Positions 53,081 through 62,762 are shown, counted from the first letter of the stretch. The stretch is DNA of 64,000 bases from Mesorhizobium mediterraneum (GCF_002284565.1 NZ_NPKI01000008.1:62001-126000); one strand, 5' to 3'. Numbers and translations are program-made. Notes: a model not told the origin generated them from the letters alone.

Positions 53081-53731
53081 TTAGAACTTCATACCGACGC
53101 CGAAGGTGACGCGGTTGTCGCTGGACTTGACCTTGCCAACACCGTCAAAGTCCTTGTCGCCGAAGTCGGTGTAGCGATACTCGACACGGCCGAACACATT
53201 GTCGGTGATCTTGATGTCGGTGCCGACGCCGGCCGTCCAGCCGAGCATGGTGTTTTCGTCGCTGACGCCAGCGGCTTCGATCTCCTGGTTCTTCAGCGCG
53301 CCGCCGGCGGTGCCGTAGAGCAGGATCTCCGGGGTGACGGCGTAGCCGAGGCGGGCGCGCAGCGAGCCTTCGAAGCCGCCTTTAGCCTCGATGCCAGCGT
53401 CGTCGCCCTCGATGCCGCTATAGCCGATATCGGCTTCAGCACCGTACACGAAGTTGTCCTGCTGCCACTGATAGCCGCCGAAGACGCCGCCGACAAAACC
53501 GTCGGTGCCGACGTCGACGCCGGCATCCGTGGCATCGGCATGGCCGCTGAAGCCGTAGCCGACGCTCACACCGGCATAGGGACCGGCCCAGGATGCGACG
53601 GGAAGTTCGGCGATCGGGGCGGGTGCCGGCGGCTCTTCCGAGATCACGTCAGCAGCATAGGCGGTTCCGCCGAGGGCGAAAAGCCCGAACGCCACCGCCA
53701 GCGGTCGCGCAAATTTAAGATTGGCTTGCAT
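53081..53731 (-). CDS. Omp25/Omp31-type outer membrane beta-barrel protein
   Basis: The 216-residue product has a signal peptide (cleavage after 'GTAYA', residue 26), a short Pro-rich linker and an eight-stranded barrel with 'WAGPYAGVSVGYGF' as first strand. The last strand ends 'VTFGVGMKF' with the C-terminal Phe needed for BAM recognition. It belongs to the abundant rhizobial and Brucella Omp25/RopB group that shapes the outer surface. A strong bidirectional terminator follows. The 400-bp gap upstream should hold its promoter. Confidence 0.9.
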   Translation of the reverse strand: MQANLKFARPLAVAFGLFALGGTAYAADVISEEPPAPAPIAELPVASWAGPYAGVSVGYGFSGHADATDAGVDVGTDGFVGGVFGGYQWQQDNFVYGAEADIGYSGIEGDDAGIEAKGGFEGSLRARLGYAVTPEILLYGTAGGALKNQEIEAAGVSDENTMLGWTAGVGTDIKITDNVFGRVEYRYTDFGDKDFDGVGKVKSSDNRVTFGVGMKF

Positions 53732-54138
53732 TGTTCTTTACTCCTTAAGCCACAGGCACAGGCTTGCTTTTCACGAGCGCCCTCAACCCGCCGGGGGGAG
53801 AAACGGATCTGGCGCTCAACGGTTCCGAATGTCGTGTCGAAATACGGCTGAAGCGAACCTGAACTTGGGTCATTACCGGGCACGAATGAGGCCGAACTTT
53901 GACGTTGCATCTGCGCAACAGATGGTGTCAGGAGGCTTTGCAATGCTGCGCTGAACACGGCTTGGAGCAAGGAGTCCAGCACCCTATATTGCGGTCTGGC
54001 GGCCGAGTCCCCGGCCAGTTGCGAAAGACCGATCCGGCCGCTTTGCCACAATGCTGCCCAAGGTACGAACGGCATTTAACGCTTGGCCGGCCATATTTCG
54101 CCGTCGGGCTGAAATCGAGGCCATTGAGGATTGACAGG
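53732..54138. other. Intergenic region between the porin and SDR genes
   Basis: No gene was recognised. The two flanking genes are divergent, so promoters for both should lie here; no strong sigma-70 pair could be chosen. The frame of the SDR extends upstream to 53899 but that part shows no coding character. Confidence 0.4.
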
Positions 54139-54915
54139 ATGAGCAAGGCCGCTGGAACGGCACTGGTGACGGGCGGGGGCAAGCGGATCGGCAAGGCTAT
54201 CGTCGAGGATCTTGCCGCGAACGGTTTTGCCGTCGCCATCCATTGCAACCGCTCGCGGGCCGAGGCGGAAGCCCTGGCCGCGCGGATCAATGACGGCCAT
54301 TTTGGCCAGGATGGCCGCGCCGCTGTGGTCGCCGCCGACCTGACCGATATGGCCGCGGTCGGCGACCTGGTCGGCCGCGCCGAAGCCGCGCTCGGACCTG
54401 TTACACTGCTGGTCAACAATGCCTCGCTGTTCGTGGACGATACGGTTCAGGACTTCGACTGGCTTGCCTGGGACCGTCACTTCGCCATCCATGTGAAGGC
54501 GCCGGCACTTTTGGCGCAAAAGTTCGCCCGCGCGCTGCCGGAAGGCCAGGAAGGGCTGATCGTCAATATGATCGACCAGCGCGTCTGGCGCCCGACGCCA
54601 CGCTATTTCTCCTATGCGCTGTCGAAATCGATATTGTGGACAGAGACGCAGATGATGGCGCAGGCGCTGGGACCCCGCATTCGCGTTAACGCCATCGGTC
54701 CCGGCCCGACGCTGAAGAGCGCGCGCCAGGACGACAGCGATTTTGCCGCTCAGGTCGACGGCCTGATCCTGAAGCGCGGCCCGGAATTGCCTGAATTCGG
54801 CGCCACCATCCGCTATCTCTGGGGCGCGCGCTCGGTCACCGGCCAGATGATAGCGCTCGACGGCGGCCAGCACCTTGCATGGCAGACGCCGGATGTGACA
54901 GGCATTGTCGAATGA
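54139..54915 (+). CDS. Pteridine-reductase-like SDR (FolM/PTR1 type)
   Basis: The 258-residue SDR has the cofactor motif TGGGKRIG (Arg in the position typical of NADPH-using pteridine reductases) and 'VNNASLF'. The usual catalytic Ser is replaced by Asp in 'NMIDQRVW', exactly 13 residues before the Tyr of YALSK, as in Leishmania PTR1 (Asp181/Tyr194/Lys198). This suggests reduction of a pterin or dihydrofolate-like substrate rather than a keto group. ATG 54139 has a GAGGATTGACAGG leader. It overlaps uvrC by four bases (ATGA), so the two are co-translated. Confidence 0.85.
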   Translation: MSKAAGTALVTGGGKRIGKAIVEDLAANGFAVAIHCNRSRAEAEALAARINDGHFGQDGRAAVVAADLTDMAAVGDLVGRAEAALGPVTLLVNNASLFVDDTVQDFDWLAWDRHFAIHVKAPALLAQKFARALPEGQEGLIVNMIDQRVWRPTPRYFSYALSKSILWTETQMMAQALGPRIRVNAIGPGPTLKSARQDDSDFAAQVDGLILKRGPELPEFGATIRYLWGARSVTGQMIALDGGQHLAWQTPDVTGIVE

Positions 54916-57002
54916 GTCCCATGGACCAGAAACACAAACGAGGCAGCGCCGCCGACGACCTGCCCCCCGATATCGACATCGAGGACGAGGCGACGGAGGA
55001 GAGCGTCGAGCCGTCAGCTCCCGGTTCCGGCGGCCCGGATGTCGCCTTCACCGCCATCGATTGGACGCCGCATGCCGGCGATGCCGACGGCATGGTCGGC
55101 GCCGAAGTCATCCAGACACTGGTCAAACGGCTGCCCAACGCGCCCGGCGTCTACCGCATGATGAATGCCGCAGGCGACGTGCTCTACGTCGGCAAAGCCC
55201 GCAGCCTGAAGAAACGGGTGACCAATTACGCGCAAGGCCGTTTCCACACCAGCCGCATCGGCCGGATGGTGCGCGAGACGTCGACGATGGAATTCGTCGT
55301 CACCCGCACCGAGATCGAAGCGCTGCTGTTGGAAGCCAACCTTATCAAGCGCTTGCGGCCGCGCTTCAATGTTCTGATGCGGGACGACAAGTCGTTCCCC
55401 TATATCCTGCTGACCGGCGATCATGTCTCGCCCGGCATCTACAAGCATCGCGGCGCGCGTTCGCGCAAGGGCGACTATTTCGGCCCCTTCGCCTCGGCCG
55501 GCGCGGTCGGCCGCACCATCAATTCGCTGCAGCGCGCCTTCCTGCTCAGGAGCTGCACCAACTCCTTCTACGAGAACCGCACCCGGCCTTGCCTGCTGTT
55601 CCAGATCAAGCGCTGCGCCGGCCCGTGCACCGGCGAAATCTCGCATGGCGACTATGCCAGGCTGGTCGCCGAGGCGAAGGACTTCCTCTCCGGCCGCAGC
55701 CAGAAGGTGAAGACCGATATCTCCGCCGCCATGCAGCAGGCCTCGGAAAATCTTGATTTCGAGAGGGCCGCCATCTATCGCGACCGGCTGGCGGCGCTGT
55801 CGCATGTGCAGAGCCACCAGGGCATCAACCCGCAGACCGTCGACGAGGCCGATGTCTTCGCCATCCACCAGGAAGGCGGCCAGGTCTGCATCCAGGTGTT
55901 CTTCTTCCGCACCGGCCAGAACTGGGGCAACCGCGCCTATTTCCCCAAGGCCGATCCGGCGCTGGAGGGATCGGAAGTGCTGGGCTCGTTCCTGGCGCAA
56001 TTCTATGACGACAAGCCGACGCCGCGCGCCATCCTGTTGTCGCATGGTGTCGAGGACCAGGAATTGCTGGCGGAGGCTCTCTCCACCCGCGCGGGTCGCA
56101 AGGTGGCGATCTCGGTGCCGCAGCGCGGCGAGAAGAAGGATTTGACTGACAACGCACTGCAGAATGCCCGCGAGGCGCTCGGCCGCCGACTGGCCGAAAC
56201 CTCGACGCAAGGGCGGCTGCTCACTGGCTTCGCCGAGACCTTCGGCCTGAAAAAGCCGCCGGCGCGCATCGAGGTCTACGACAACTCGCACATCATGGGC
56301 ACCAATGCCGTCGGCGCCATGGTCGTCGCCGGGTCGGAAGGCTTTGTCAAAAACCAGTACCGGAAATTCAACATCCGCTCGACCGAGATCACGCCGGGAG
56401 ACGATTTCGGCATGATGCGCGAGGTGATGGAGCGGCGTTTTTCGCGGCTGCTGAAGGAACATGGCGATGTGCCGCAGAGCGAACTGCCGGCGGACGACGC
56501 CGCCCCGAGTGATCAGGAGGACGACATCGAGGACACCAGCGGTTTCCCGGCCTGGCCCGACGTCATCCTCATCGACGGCGGCCAGGGCCAGATGACGGCG
56601 GTGCGAAAAGTACTCGCCGATCTCGGCATCGAGGACCGTGTCGTGGCAATCGGCATCGCCAAGGGACAGGACCGTGACGCCGGCCGCGAACGCTTCTTCG
56701 TCAGGGGCAGGGATTCGTTTTCGCTCCCAGTTCGTGATCCGGTGCTCTACTTCGTCCAGCGGCTGCGCGACGAGGTTCACCGCTTCGCCATCGGCTCGCA
56801 CCGCGCCCGCCGCAAGAAGGAGATGGTCAAGAGCCCGCTCGACGAGATCAGCGGCATCGGTCCCGGCCGCAAGCGTGCGCTGCTCATGCATTTCGGCACC
56901 GCCAAGGCGGTTAGCCGCGCCGCGATCGAGGATTTGGTCAAGGTCGATGGTATATCCGAGCAGGTGGCGAAGCTGGTCTACAACCATTTTCACGAGAGTT
57001 GA
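54912..57002 (+). CDS. uvrC: UvrABC excinuclease subunit C
   Basis: UvrC makes the dual incisions in nucleotide excision repair. The 696-residue product has an acidic N-terminal extension of about 70 residues and then the GIY-YIG nuclease ('PGVYRMMN', '[13 protein letters not shown]'). A cysteine-rich segment ('[18 protein letters not shown]'), the UvrB-binding UVR motif, the RNase H-like endonuclease ('[15 protein letters not shown]', 'ILIDGGQGQ') and a C-terminal helix-hairpin-helix pair follow. The start overlaps the SDR stop as ATGA; ATG 54921 is an alternative. pgsA follows after about 100 bp. Confidence 0.96.
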   Translation: MSPMDQKHKRGSAADDLPPDIDIEDEATEESVEPSAPGSGGPDVAFTAIDWTPHAGDADGMVGAEVIQTLVKRLPNAPGVYRMMNAAGDVLYVGKARSLKKRVTNYAQGRFHTSRIGRMVRETSTMEFVVTRTEIEALLLEANLIKRLRPRFNVLMRDDKSFPYILLTGDHVSPGIYKHRGARSRKGDYFGPFASAGAVGRTINSLQRAFLLRSCTNSFYENRTRPCLLFQIKRCAGPCTGEISHGDYARLVAEAKDFLSGRSQKVKTDISAAMQQASENLDFERAAIYRDRLAALSHVQSHQGINPQTVDEADVFAIHQEGGQVCIQVFFFRTGQNWGNRAYFPKADPALEGSEVLGSFLAQFYDDKPTPRAILLSHGVEDQELLAEALSTRAGRKVAISVPQRGEKKDLTDNALQNAREALGRRLAETSTQGRLLTGFAETFGLKKPPARIEVYDNSHIMGTNAVGAMVVAGSEGFVKNQYRKFNIRSTEITPGDDFGMMREVMERRFSRLLKEHGDVPQSELPADDAAPSDQEDDIEDTSGFPAWPDVILIDGGQGQMTAVRKVLADLGIEDRVVAIGIAKGQDRDAGRERFFVRGRDSFSLPVRDPVLYFVQRLRDEVHRFAIGSHRARRKKEMVKSPLDEISGIGPGRKRALLMHFGTAKAVSRAAIEDLVKVDGISEQVAKLVYNHFHES

Positions 57003-57099
57003 TGGATTGCTATTTTCGGTTGGTCCATCGACTATCGCCTGTTGACCCCCCACATTCGCTTCTGATTTGAGTACGCAGGCAGAAAGAGTTCCCAAAAAT

Positions 57100-57696
57100 A
57101 TGGCCCAGCGCGCATTCAACCTGCCCAACATGCTCACCTACGCCCGCATCCTTGCGGTGCCGCTGGTTGTGCTGTGTTTTTTTCTCGAAGGGCATCTGAA
57201 GTCGAGCGACTTCGCCCGCTGGTCGGCGCTGATCATTTTCCTGCTCGCCTCGATCACCGACTATCTCGACGGCTATCTGGCGCGCGCCTGGCAGCAGACC
57301 TCGAATATCGGCAAGATGCTCGACCCGATCGCCGACAAGTTGCTGGTCGCTACTTGCCTGCTGCTGCTGGCGGCCGACACCGATCGCCATGCCGGCATCG
57401 CCGGCTGGTCGCTGTGGGCGGCGATCATCATCCTGTGCCGCGAGATCCTGGTCTCGGGCCTGCGCGAATATCTGGCGGCGCTGAAGGTCTCGGTGCCGGT
57501 GACGCAGCTGGCAAAGTGGAAGACCGCCATCCAGATGGTCGCCATCGCCTTCCTGCTGGCGGGACCTGCCGGCGACAAGATCTTCCCGCTGACCACGCAG
57601 ACCGGGCTGGTGCTGTTGTGGATCGCCGCCTTAGTCACGCTTTATACCGGCTACGACTATTTCCGCGCCGGCCTCAAGCACATCATGGACGAGTAG
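57100..57696 (+). CDS. pgsA: CDP-diacylglycerol-glycerol-3-phosphate 3-phosphatidyltransferase
   Basis: PgsA makes phosphatidylglycerol phosphate, the first step to phosphatidylglycerol and cardiolipin. The 198-residue membrane protein has the full CDP-alcohol phosphotransferase signature from 'DYLDGYLAR' to 'GKMLDPIADK' (D-x2-D-G-x2-A-R-x8-G-x3-D-x3-D) and about five membrane helices. ATG 57100 starts the family N-terminus ('RAFNLPNMLTYARI'); TTG 57067 would add eleven residues. moaD begins one base after its stop, indicating an operon. Confidence 0.94.
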   Translation: MAQRAFNLPNMLTYARILAVPLVVLCFFLEGHLKSSDFARWSALIIFLLASITDYLDGYLARAWQQTSNIGKMLDPIADKLLVATCLLLLAADTDRHAGIAGWSLWAAIIILCREILVSGLREYLAALKVSVPVTQLAKWKTAIQMVAIAFLLAGPAGDKIFPLTTQTGLVLLWIAALVTLYTGYDYFRAGLKHIMDE

Positions 57697-57697
57697 G

Positions 57698-57955
57698 ATG
57701 TCGACGAAGCTCATTTATTTCGCCTGGGTGCGCGAGCGGATCGGCAAGCCGGAAGAGGATGTCGAATTGCCCGCCGGCATCGAGACCGTAGCCGACCTGC
57801 TGCGCTGGCTGAAATCGCGCGGCGAGGAGTACGAGCACGCGCTGCAATATCCTGATGTGATCCGCGTCGCCATCAACCAGGAACATGTCGAGCACCGCGA
57901 GAAGATATCAGGCGCGCGCGAGATCGCGCTGTTCCCGCCGATGACGGGTGGCTGA
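57698..57955 (+). CDS. moaD: Molybdopterin synthase small (sulfur carrier) subunit
   Basis: MoaD is a ubiquitin-like protein whose C-terminal Gly-Gly is thiocarboxylated and donates sulfur to make the molybdopterin dithiolene. The 85-residue product ends in 'PPMTGG' as required and has the beta-grasp core ('KLIYFAWVRERIG'). It begins one base after pgsA and is followed by moaE one base after its own stop, so the three are translated as a unit. Confidence 0.94.
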   Translation: MSTKLIYFAWVRERIGKPEEDVELPAGIETVADLLRWLKSRGEEYEHALQYPDVIRVAINQEHVEHREKISGAREIALFPPMTGG

Positions 57956-57956
57956 A

Positions 57957-58445
57957 ATGCCTGGCGCGGTCGTGCCGACGGTGCGTATCCAGGCGGAGGA
58001 TTTCGATGTCGCCGCCGAGATCATCAAGATGACGCAAGGCCGCGCCGACATCGGCGCCGTGGTGACTTTCTCGGGTCTCTGCCGCGATGAGGCGGGCAGG
58101 CTCGCGGCACTCGAGCTCGAGCACTATCCCGGCATGGCCGAGGCCGAGATCGGCCGCATCGCCGCCGAGGCGGTCGCCCGGTGGCCGCTGCAGGGCCTCA
58201 CCGCCATCCATCGCCATGGCAGGATCGCGCCGGGCGAAAACATCGTGCTGGTGGTCGCAGCCTCCGCGCACCGGCAGGCGGCGTTCGAGGCGGCGAATTT
58301 CCTGATGGATTACCTGAAATCGCGCGCGCCGTTCTGGAAGAAGGAACACCACACCGACGGCTCGCAAGGCGGCTGGGTCGAAGCCAAGGAGGCCGACGAC
58401 GAGGCCGCAAGCCGCTGGAAGCAGGCCGTGCCGAAACGAAATTGA
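57957..58445 (+). CDS. moaE: Molybdopterin synthase large (catalytic) subunit
   Basis: MoaE converts cyclic pyranopterin monophosphate to molybdopterin with sulfur from MoaD. The 162-residue product has 'GAVVTFSGLCRDEA' near the N-terminus, 'ELEHYPGMAE', 'IHRHGRIAPGENIVLV' and the catalytic lysines in 'RAPFWKKEHH'. GGGTGG lies at a proper distance before ATG 57957. It is the last gene of the uvrC-pgsA-moaD-moaE run. Confidence 0.94.
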   Translation: MPGAVVPTVRIQAEDFDVAAEIIKMTQGRADIGAVVTFSGLCRDEAGRLAALELEHYPGMAEAEIGRIAAEAVARWPLQGLTAIHRHGRIAPGENIVLVVAASAHRQAAFEAANFLMDYLKSRAPFWKKEHHTDGSQGGWVEAKEADDEAASRWKQAVPKRN

Positions 58446-58479
58446 TGCTTCGCGTCACCGCCAGAGGCGTGGAAGCCCA

Positions 58480-58977
58480 TCAGCCCTTGTCGGCGCCGAT
58501 CCAGTGATCGAGCGCAATCCGGCCGGGTCCCCACGCCATGATGCCAAGCGCCATCGCCGCCCAGGTGATGTGCAGCGGCCAGCCGTCCGGCACGGTGAGC
58601 TGTATGACCAGCGTCATCAGCAGCAGGCCGAATGCCGCCAGTCGTGTCGCCAGGCCGAGGACAAGAAGAATTGGCAGCAGGATTTCCGCCGATCCTGAGA
58701 CGAACGCCACCAGCCCAGGTGCGGGGAAATCGTAAGGGCCGCCGGGCAGATGCAGCTTGAGTTCCGAGCTGAAAAGCAGCACTGCGACGTCATTCAGCTG
58801 CAAAACACCGTCCCATTTGTTGATGCCCGACCGCCAGAACGGGACGGCGAGTGCGCAGCGCAGGACGAGCTGCGTCAGCGACGGTGTGGCACTCGTGCGA
58901 AGGGCTCTATTCACCCTCTCGACGAGGGCGGCGATCCCTCGCGGCTCGGTGCTGGCGTTCTGCCCATGGTTCGTCAT
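58480..58977 (-). CDS. DoxX-family membrane protein of the bufferin operon
   Basis: The 165-residue product has four membrane helices in the DoxX pattern ('RCALAVPFWRSGINKWDG', 'GSAEILLPILLVLGLATRLAAF', shown in part). DoxX-like proteins close many bufferin-type clusters, where they are presumed to be redox or membrane partners; their job there is not proven. It starts two bases after the BufC-like stop and is therefore co-transcribed with the operon read leftward from 61047. It ends convergently with moaE. Confidence 0.82.
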   Translation of the reverse strand: MTNHGQNASTEPRGIAALVERVNRALRTSATPSLTQLVLRCALAVPFWRSGINKWDGVLQLNDVAVLLFSSELKLHLPGGPYDFPAPGLVAFVSGSAEILLPILLVLGLATRLAAFGLLLMTLVIQLTVPDGWPLHITWAAMALGIMAWGPGRIALDHWIGADKG

Positions 58978-58979
58978 GG

Positions 58980-59780
58980 TCACCCTCCCTGGTGTGCCGC
59001 TGTGAAGGCGCCCGCTTGCAGCAGTCCGGCAATGTTGGCGGAAAGATCGAATTCGGCACGCTCCGCAAATGCCGCCGCGGCCGCCGCGCCGAGCGGCTCG
59101 CCCGTCATGAGACGATCCAAGAAAACTGCGCCGCCGGGCGGCAGGTGGCGAACATAGACTTCGAGGCCGGGCCGCGTGACCAGGGCATCTTCAGGGCCGC
59201 CCGCCTCGATCCGCCCGACAGGACCGTCGCTCCGGTTTGTCGCAAAGATCGTCACGACCGGATAGCGCGAGCATATGGCGCGCGTTGCCGGGTGCGGCAC
59301 GAACACGGTATCGGCCAGTCGCTCGGGCGGGATCGACGCCAGTGCTCCGGAAGCCAACGGTTCCGCGTCAGCGGCATGATAGGCATCGAGCCAAGCCCGC
59401 TCCAGGCGCGCCACATCGGCCAGCCACGGCATCGATTGCGCGTATTCGTAGCACTCGATGAAATCGGGAAAGTCGCGGCCGTATTCGAACAGAAGCGGCG
59501 AGGTGGGCGGCGTTTCGCGAACATGAAAGCGCGCCATCGCGCGAAAGAAGTCCGGGCCGGTGATGCGCATCGTCGCCGGAAAGCTGGCGGCCAGCGCATC
59601 GATCAGACTGACCGTGACGTTGTTGCGGTAGACGGCATATCGCTTGACCGCAGCTTTGCCGTTTGGCCCCGAGACAGCGCCAGGCGGGGCACGGTCAGGA
59701 TCGAGCAAACCGGCGGTGAATGCCGCGGCATAGTCGAACCGGCGGCCGAGATCGCCCGATTGGAGCTCATCCTGCGGCAT
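58980..59780 (-). CDS. BufC/HvfC-type partner protein (DUF2063)
   Basis: The 266-residue product has the DUF2063 N-terminal helical domain ('[14 protein letters not shown]', '[29 protein letters not shown]', shown in part, where 'YRNN' is diagnostic). A C-terminal domain that may bind the precursor peptide follows. Such proteins are the obligatory partners of MNIO (DUF692) enzymes in bufferin and related RiPP pathways. The start at 59780 overlaps the bufB-like gene by 14 bp; ATG 59807 is possible. The DoxX gene begins two bases after its stop. Confidence 0.88.
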   Translation of the reverse strand: MPQDELQSGDLGRRFDYAAAFTAGLLDPDRAPPGAVSGPNGKAAVKRYAVYRNNVTVSLIDALAASFPATMRITGPDFFRAMARFHVRETPPTSPLLFEYGRDFPDFIECYEYAQSMPWLADVARLERAWLDAYHAADAEPLASGALASIPPERLADTVFVPHPATRAICSRYPVVTIFATNRSDGPVGRIEAGGPEDALVTRPGLEVYVRHLPPGGAVFLDRLMTGEPLGAAAAAAFAERAEFDLSANIAGLLQAGAFTAAHQGG

Positions 59781-60690
59781 GGGCTTTTCCGAACAAGCTG
59801 TCGGCATGACGGTCGAGGATCGCTTGGGCGGCGACGGCTTCCGCCTTGAGCACCGGCCACTCGGGAATGTCGCTGTCCCATTCGATCAGCGTCGGCAGCG
59901 GCCCGCATCGGCCGATAACGATATCGAAAAGCGTCCAGACCGCGTCGGCGACCGGGCCGTCATGGCTGTCGATGAGCAGCAGATCGCCCTCGTCATCCTC
60001 CTGCTCGGCGTGCCCGGCCAGATGGATTTCGCCGACATGATCGAGCGGGAAATCCGCGAGGTAGGAAAGCGCTGAGTAGCCGTGATTGGTGGCCGAAACG
60101 AAGACGTTGTTGATGTCGAGCAGCAAGCCGCAACCGGTACGCCGCACCAGCTCGCGGATGAAATCCGTCTCGCTCATCGTCGCTTCCGGAAAAAGGACGT
60201 AGGTCGAGGGGTTCTCGAGCAGGATCGGGCGGCCGATCGCTCCCTGCACTTCATCGATGTGATCCGCCACGCGCGAAACCGTTGCCGGCGTATAGGGCAG
60301 GGGAAGCAGATCGTTGTAATAGGTGGTGTCGTGGGTCGACCAGGCGAGATGCTCGGAAACGAGCGCCGGCTCATAGCGGTCGACGAGCGCCTTGAAACGA
60401 CCGAGATGGGCTTTGTCGAGCGGCCGCGGCCCGCCAATCGACATGCACACCCCGTGCAGTGAAACGGGATAGTCGCGGCGGATCTTTGTCAGCGCATCGT
60501 GCGGCGGGCCGCCGGCGCCCATGTAGTTTTCGGCGTGGACCTCGAAGAAACCGTCTTTTGGGTCGTCGCCGAGGATCGCGGGTAGATGTTCATGCTTGAA
60601 ACTGGTGCCGGCAAGGCCGGCGACCCGGTGCGCCGGAAAGCGCGAGGTTTTCGACATGCGCGACGTTGGGTGAATGGCCAGACCGTACAT
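59767..60690 (-). CDS. MNIO-family peptide-modifying enzyme (DUF692, BufB type)
   Basis: The 307-residue TIM-barrel protein is a multinuclear non-heme iron-dependent oxidative enzyme. The metal-binding residues are visible in '[11 protein letters not shown]', 'VSEHLAW', '[13 protein letters not shown]' and 'IHLAGHAEQ'. MNIOs oxidise cysteines in precursor peptides, giving thiooxazole or related groups; MbnB for methanobactin is a known relative. The ATG at 60690 has GGAGA seven bases upstream; ATG 60720 lacks a good site. It overlaps the BufC-like gene and follows the precursor gene by about 33 bp. Confidence 0.93.
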   Translation of the reverse strand: MYGLAIHPTSRMSKTSRFPAHRVAGLAGTSFKHEHLPAILGDDPKDGFFEVHAENYMGAGGPPHDALTKIRRDYPVSLHGVCMSIGGPRPLDKAHLGRFKALVDRYEPALVSEHLAWSTHDTTYYNDLLPLPYTPATVSRVADHIDEVQGAIGRPILLENPSTYVLFPEATMSETDFIRELVRRTGCGLLLDINNVFVSATNHGYSALSYLADFPLDHVGEIHLAGHAEQEDDEGDLLLIDSHDGPVADAVWTLFDIVIGRCGPLPTLIEWDSDIPEWPVLKAEAVAAQAILDRHADSLFGKAHAAG

Positions 60691-60723
60691 CTTCGTCTCC
60701 GCTTTCCGGGCAGGTTGCATTGC

Positions 60724-61047
60724 TTAGGACGGGATGTCGCGGGTCAGCTCCGTGGGCGAGCCCTTGCGGTCGCCGGGCAGGTCCATCGTCGTGCAGGTGC
60801 CGCCATCGACAAACTTCCAGGCGTTGCCCTGGTAATCGACAGTCGAGGTGCCTTGGCAGGTCGTGCCAGGTCCTGCTGCGCAGTCGTTCTGCCCCTTCAG
60901 GGCGACGCCAAAGCACTTCTCCTTGCCGGCATCCATCGCTGCCTTGACCTCTGCCTCGGACAGCGGCGCGGCTGTCGCAAAAGAAGCAAGAGCCGTGGCA
61001 ACGGCGCCGGCCAGAAATGCCGCGCTCACGGTTGATCTTGTTGACAT
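60724..61047 (-). CDS. Bufferin-type precursor peptide (DUF2282, BufA)
   Basis: The 107-residue product has a Sec signal peptide (residues 1 to about 27, ending 'FATAA'), unusual for a RiPP but normal for bufferins. The mature part has four cysteines: Cys45 ('[14 protein letters not shown]'), Cys56, Cys64 and Cys85 ('GGTCTTM'). In Caulobacter bufferins some such cysteines become thiooxazoles that bind copper in the periplasm. A perfect GGAGGTG lies before ATG 61047. It heads a four-gene operon with the MNIO enzyme, its partner and a DoxX protein. A candidate ECF promoter lies 56-83 bp upstream. Confidence 0.92.
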   Translation of the reverse strand: MSTRSTVSAAFLAGAVATALASFATAAPLSEAEVKAAMDAGKEKCFGVALKGQNDCAAGPGTTCQGTSTVDYQGNAWKFVDGGTCTTMDLPGDRKGSPTELTRDIPS

Positions 61048-61102
61048 GATTTCACCTCCGGTTGGGTTGTTGAGCGCGCCGTTCCTCAAGCGCGCATTGG
61101 TC

Positions 61103-61130
61103 AGTTCGGTCCCGAGGCTCGCTGTGTTAC
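61103..61130 (-). promoter_or_regulatory. Candidate ECF (SigF-like) promoter of the bufferin operon
   Basis: On the minus strand GTAACA (61130-61125) is followed after exactly 16 bp by CGAACT (61108-61103). This resembles the GTAACC-N16-CGAA pattern I recall for the heavy-metal-responsive ECF sigma factor SigF of Caulobacter, which drives a bufferin operon there. It would give a leader of about 50 nt. No sigma or anti-sigma gene is in this window. Confidence 0.5.
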
Positions 61131-61329
61131 ATCTTTTGGGAACACGACTTCGTGATCGCGAGGGGCCTGGCTCAAGCAAAATTTTGCCGGTCACGCCAAA
61201 AGAGACCGACGACAAGCCCGCAAGCCGCCGGAACGCACCGTCGTGCGAATAGTCCGTGTGGGCGCCACGGAACCACCGCAATCCTGCGAGACCTTCCGAC
61301 CAGTTTGGTGCGCTATGGGGAGCAGGATC

Positions 61330-62091
61330 ATGCTGGGCAGGATCGCCGAGTTCTTCATCTTCGGTGTCATGCCGCTGGTCGTTGGTATACTGGTGGTGCC
61401 TGAGTTGTCCGTTGCTGCCGAGAGGACCCTGAAGGGCGAGGTGATGTATCGCGAGCGCATCGCGCTGCCGCCCAACGCCGTGCTTTCCGTGCAGCTTGCC
61501 GATGTCTCGCTCGCCGATGCGCCAGCCACTGTCATCGGCGAGCATAAGGTCGCGCCGGCCGGCCAGGTGCCGATCAAGTTCGAGATCAGCTTTGATCCCC
61601 AGGTGATCCGGCCTGGCATGACCTATGCGCTGCAGGCGCGCATCACCGTCGACGACAGGCTGTTGTTCATCTCCGATACGCGCCACCAGGTCGATCCGCT
61701 GAGCAACGCGCCGCAGACCATCATGCTGAAGATGGTGAGCGAAAAACCGGCATCGGCCCCGGTATTCGGGCAGAGCTGGCTGATCGAATATATCGACGGC
61801 ATTGGTGTGATCGCCGAGCCGCAGGCGACGTTCAGGATCGACGAGGCCGGCAAGGCCGGCGGCAGCGGCCCTTGCAACGTCTACTTCGCCACCGCAAAAG
61901 TCGATGGTTCGACCATCGCCATCAGTGACATCGGTTCGACCTTTAAGGCCTGCGCGTCCGACGTCATGGCCGAGGAAAAGGCGCTGTTCGAGGCGCTGGC
62001 CAAGGCGGCATCATATCACGTCGACGCCGGCAAGCTCATCATCGTCGACAAGGACGATCGCGTCATCCTGCGCTTCAATGCCGCGACCTGA
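61330..62091 (+). CDS. YbaY-META two-domain envelope protein
   Basis: The 253-residue product has a signal-anchor or signal peptide (about residues 5-30), then a YbaY-like domain ('[27 protein letters not shown]', shown in part). A META/HslJ domain follows ('[14 protein letters not shown]', '[14 protein letters not shown]'), with a Cys pair ('GPCN' and 'KACASD'). META domains in HslJ relate to heat and novobiocin tolerance; the combined protein is not characterised. ATG 61330 has GGGGAGCAGG upstream; 61315 is possible. Divergent from the bufferin operon and may share its regulatory region. Confidence 0.8.
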   Translation: MLGRIAEFFIFGVMPLVVGILVVPELSVAAERTLKGEVMYRERIALPPNAVLSVQLADVSLADAPATVIGEHKVAPAGQVPIKFEISFDPQVIRPGMTYALQARITVDDRLLFISDTRHQVDPLSNAPQTIMLKMVSEKPASAPVFGQSWLIEYIDGIGVIAEPQATFRIDEAGKAGGSGPCNVYFATAKVDGSTIAISDIGSTFKACASDVMAEEKALFEALAKAASYHVDAGKLIIVDKDDRVILRFNAAT

Positions 62092-62093
62092 TC

Positions 62094-62208
62094 GCTCAAA
62101 AAACCGGTTTCGGTTTTTGAGCATCATGCGCAGTTGGAGGTGTCGGCCCCTGCCTCCGGTGCTGGATCGCCGCAACGAAAAAAGGCCAGCATTGCGCTGG
62201 CCTTTTTT
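62094..62208. terminator. Two hairpins between the META and ndk genes
   Basis: The first (62094-62106 / 62111-62122) pairs GCTCAAAAAACCG with CGGTTTTTGAGC. The second is a perfect 13-bp stem (62178-62190 / 62196-62208, loop ATTGC) with A- and T-runs at its base, a bidirectional Rho-independent terminator for the convergent META and ndk genes. Confidence 0.85.
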
Positions 62209-62237
62209 CATATGACATGTTGATCTGGACTATCAGC

Positions 62238-62660
62238 TCAGCCGACGATCTCGGTGTCCGAGAACCAGTATTTGATTTCCTGCGCGGCGGTTTCCGGCGC
62301 GTCGGAGCCGTGTACCGAATTCTCGCCGATCGACAGCGCGTGCACCTTGCGGATGGTGCCTTCGGCGGCGTTGGCCGGGTTGGTGGCGCCCATCACGTCG
62401 CGGTTTTTGGCAATGGCGTTCTCGCCTTCCAGCACCTGCACGACGGTCGGGCCCGACGACATGGACTCGACCAGCTCGCCGAAGAACGGCCGCTCCTTGT
62501 GGACGGCATAAAAACCTTCCGCCTCGCGGCGGCTCATCCACACCCGGCGCGAGGCGACGACGCGCAGGCCGGCTTCTTCGAGCATCTGGGTGATGGCGCC
62601 GGTGAGATTGCGCCGGGTCGCGTCCGGCTTGATCATGGAAAATGTGCGTTCGAGCGCCAT
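62238..62660 (-). CDS. ndk: Nucleoside diphosphate kinase
   Basis: Ndk equilibrates nucleoside di- and triphosphates. The 140-residue product begins '[14 protein letters not shown]' and has the phosphorylated His117 in '[10 protein letters not shown]', with '[15 protein letters not shown]' in the expected place. AAGGACG precedes ATG 62660; a longer frame to 62732 is not needed. It stands alone between terminators and bluB, 102 bp away. Confidence 0.97.
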   Translation of the reverse strand: MALERTFSMIKPDATRRNLTGAITQMLEEAGLRVVASRRVWMSRREAEGFYAVHKERPFFGELVESMSSGPTVVQVLEGENAIAKNRDVMGATNPANAAEGTIRKVHALSIGENSVHGSDAPETAAQEIKYWFSDTEIVG

Positions 62661-62762
62661 GGGGTCGTCCTTGTGATGGAGAATGGAATTGAGGGTGGCG
62701 GGCTCTATACAAGCCGCCCGGCTTGTTGCCAAGGGGAGGTGCTCGACAGGGGAGGTGCTCAG

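Noticed and set aside
54879..57137. A 700-residue open frame antisense to uvrC
   Set aside because: It mirrors the codon phase of uvrC, is rich in Arg, Asp and Gln without family motifs, and uvrC itself is complete and unmistakable. Similar antisense frames over purF (4272-5954), the flavin monooxygenase (33842-35713) and the permease genes (45314-46837) are rejected for the same reason.
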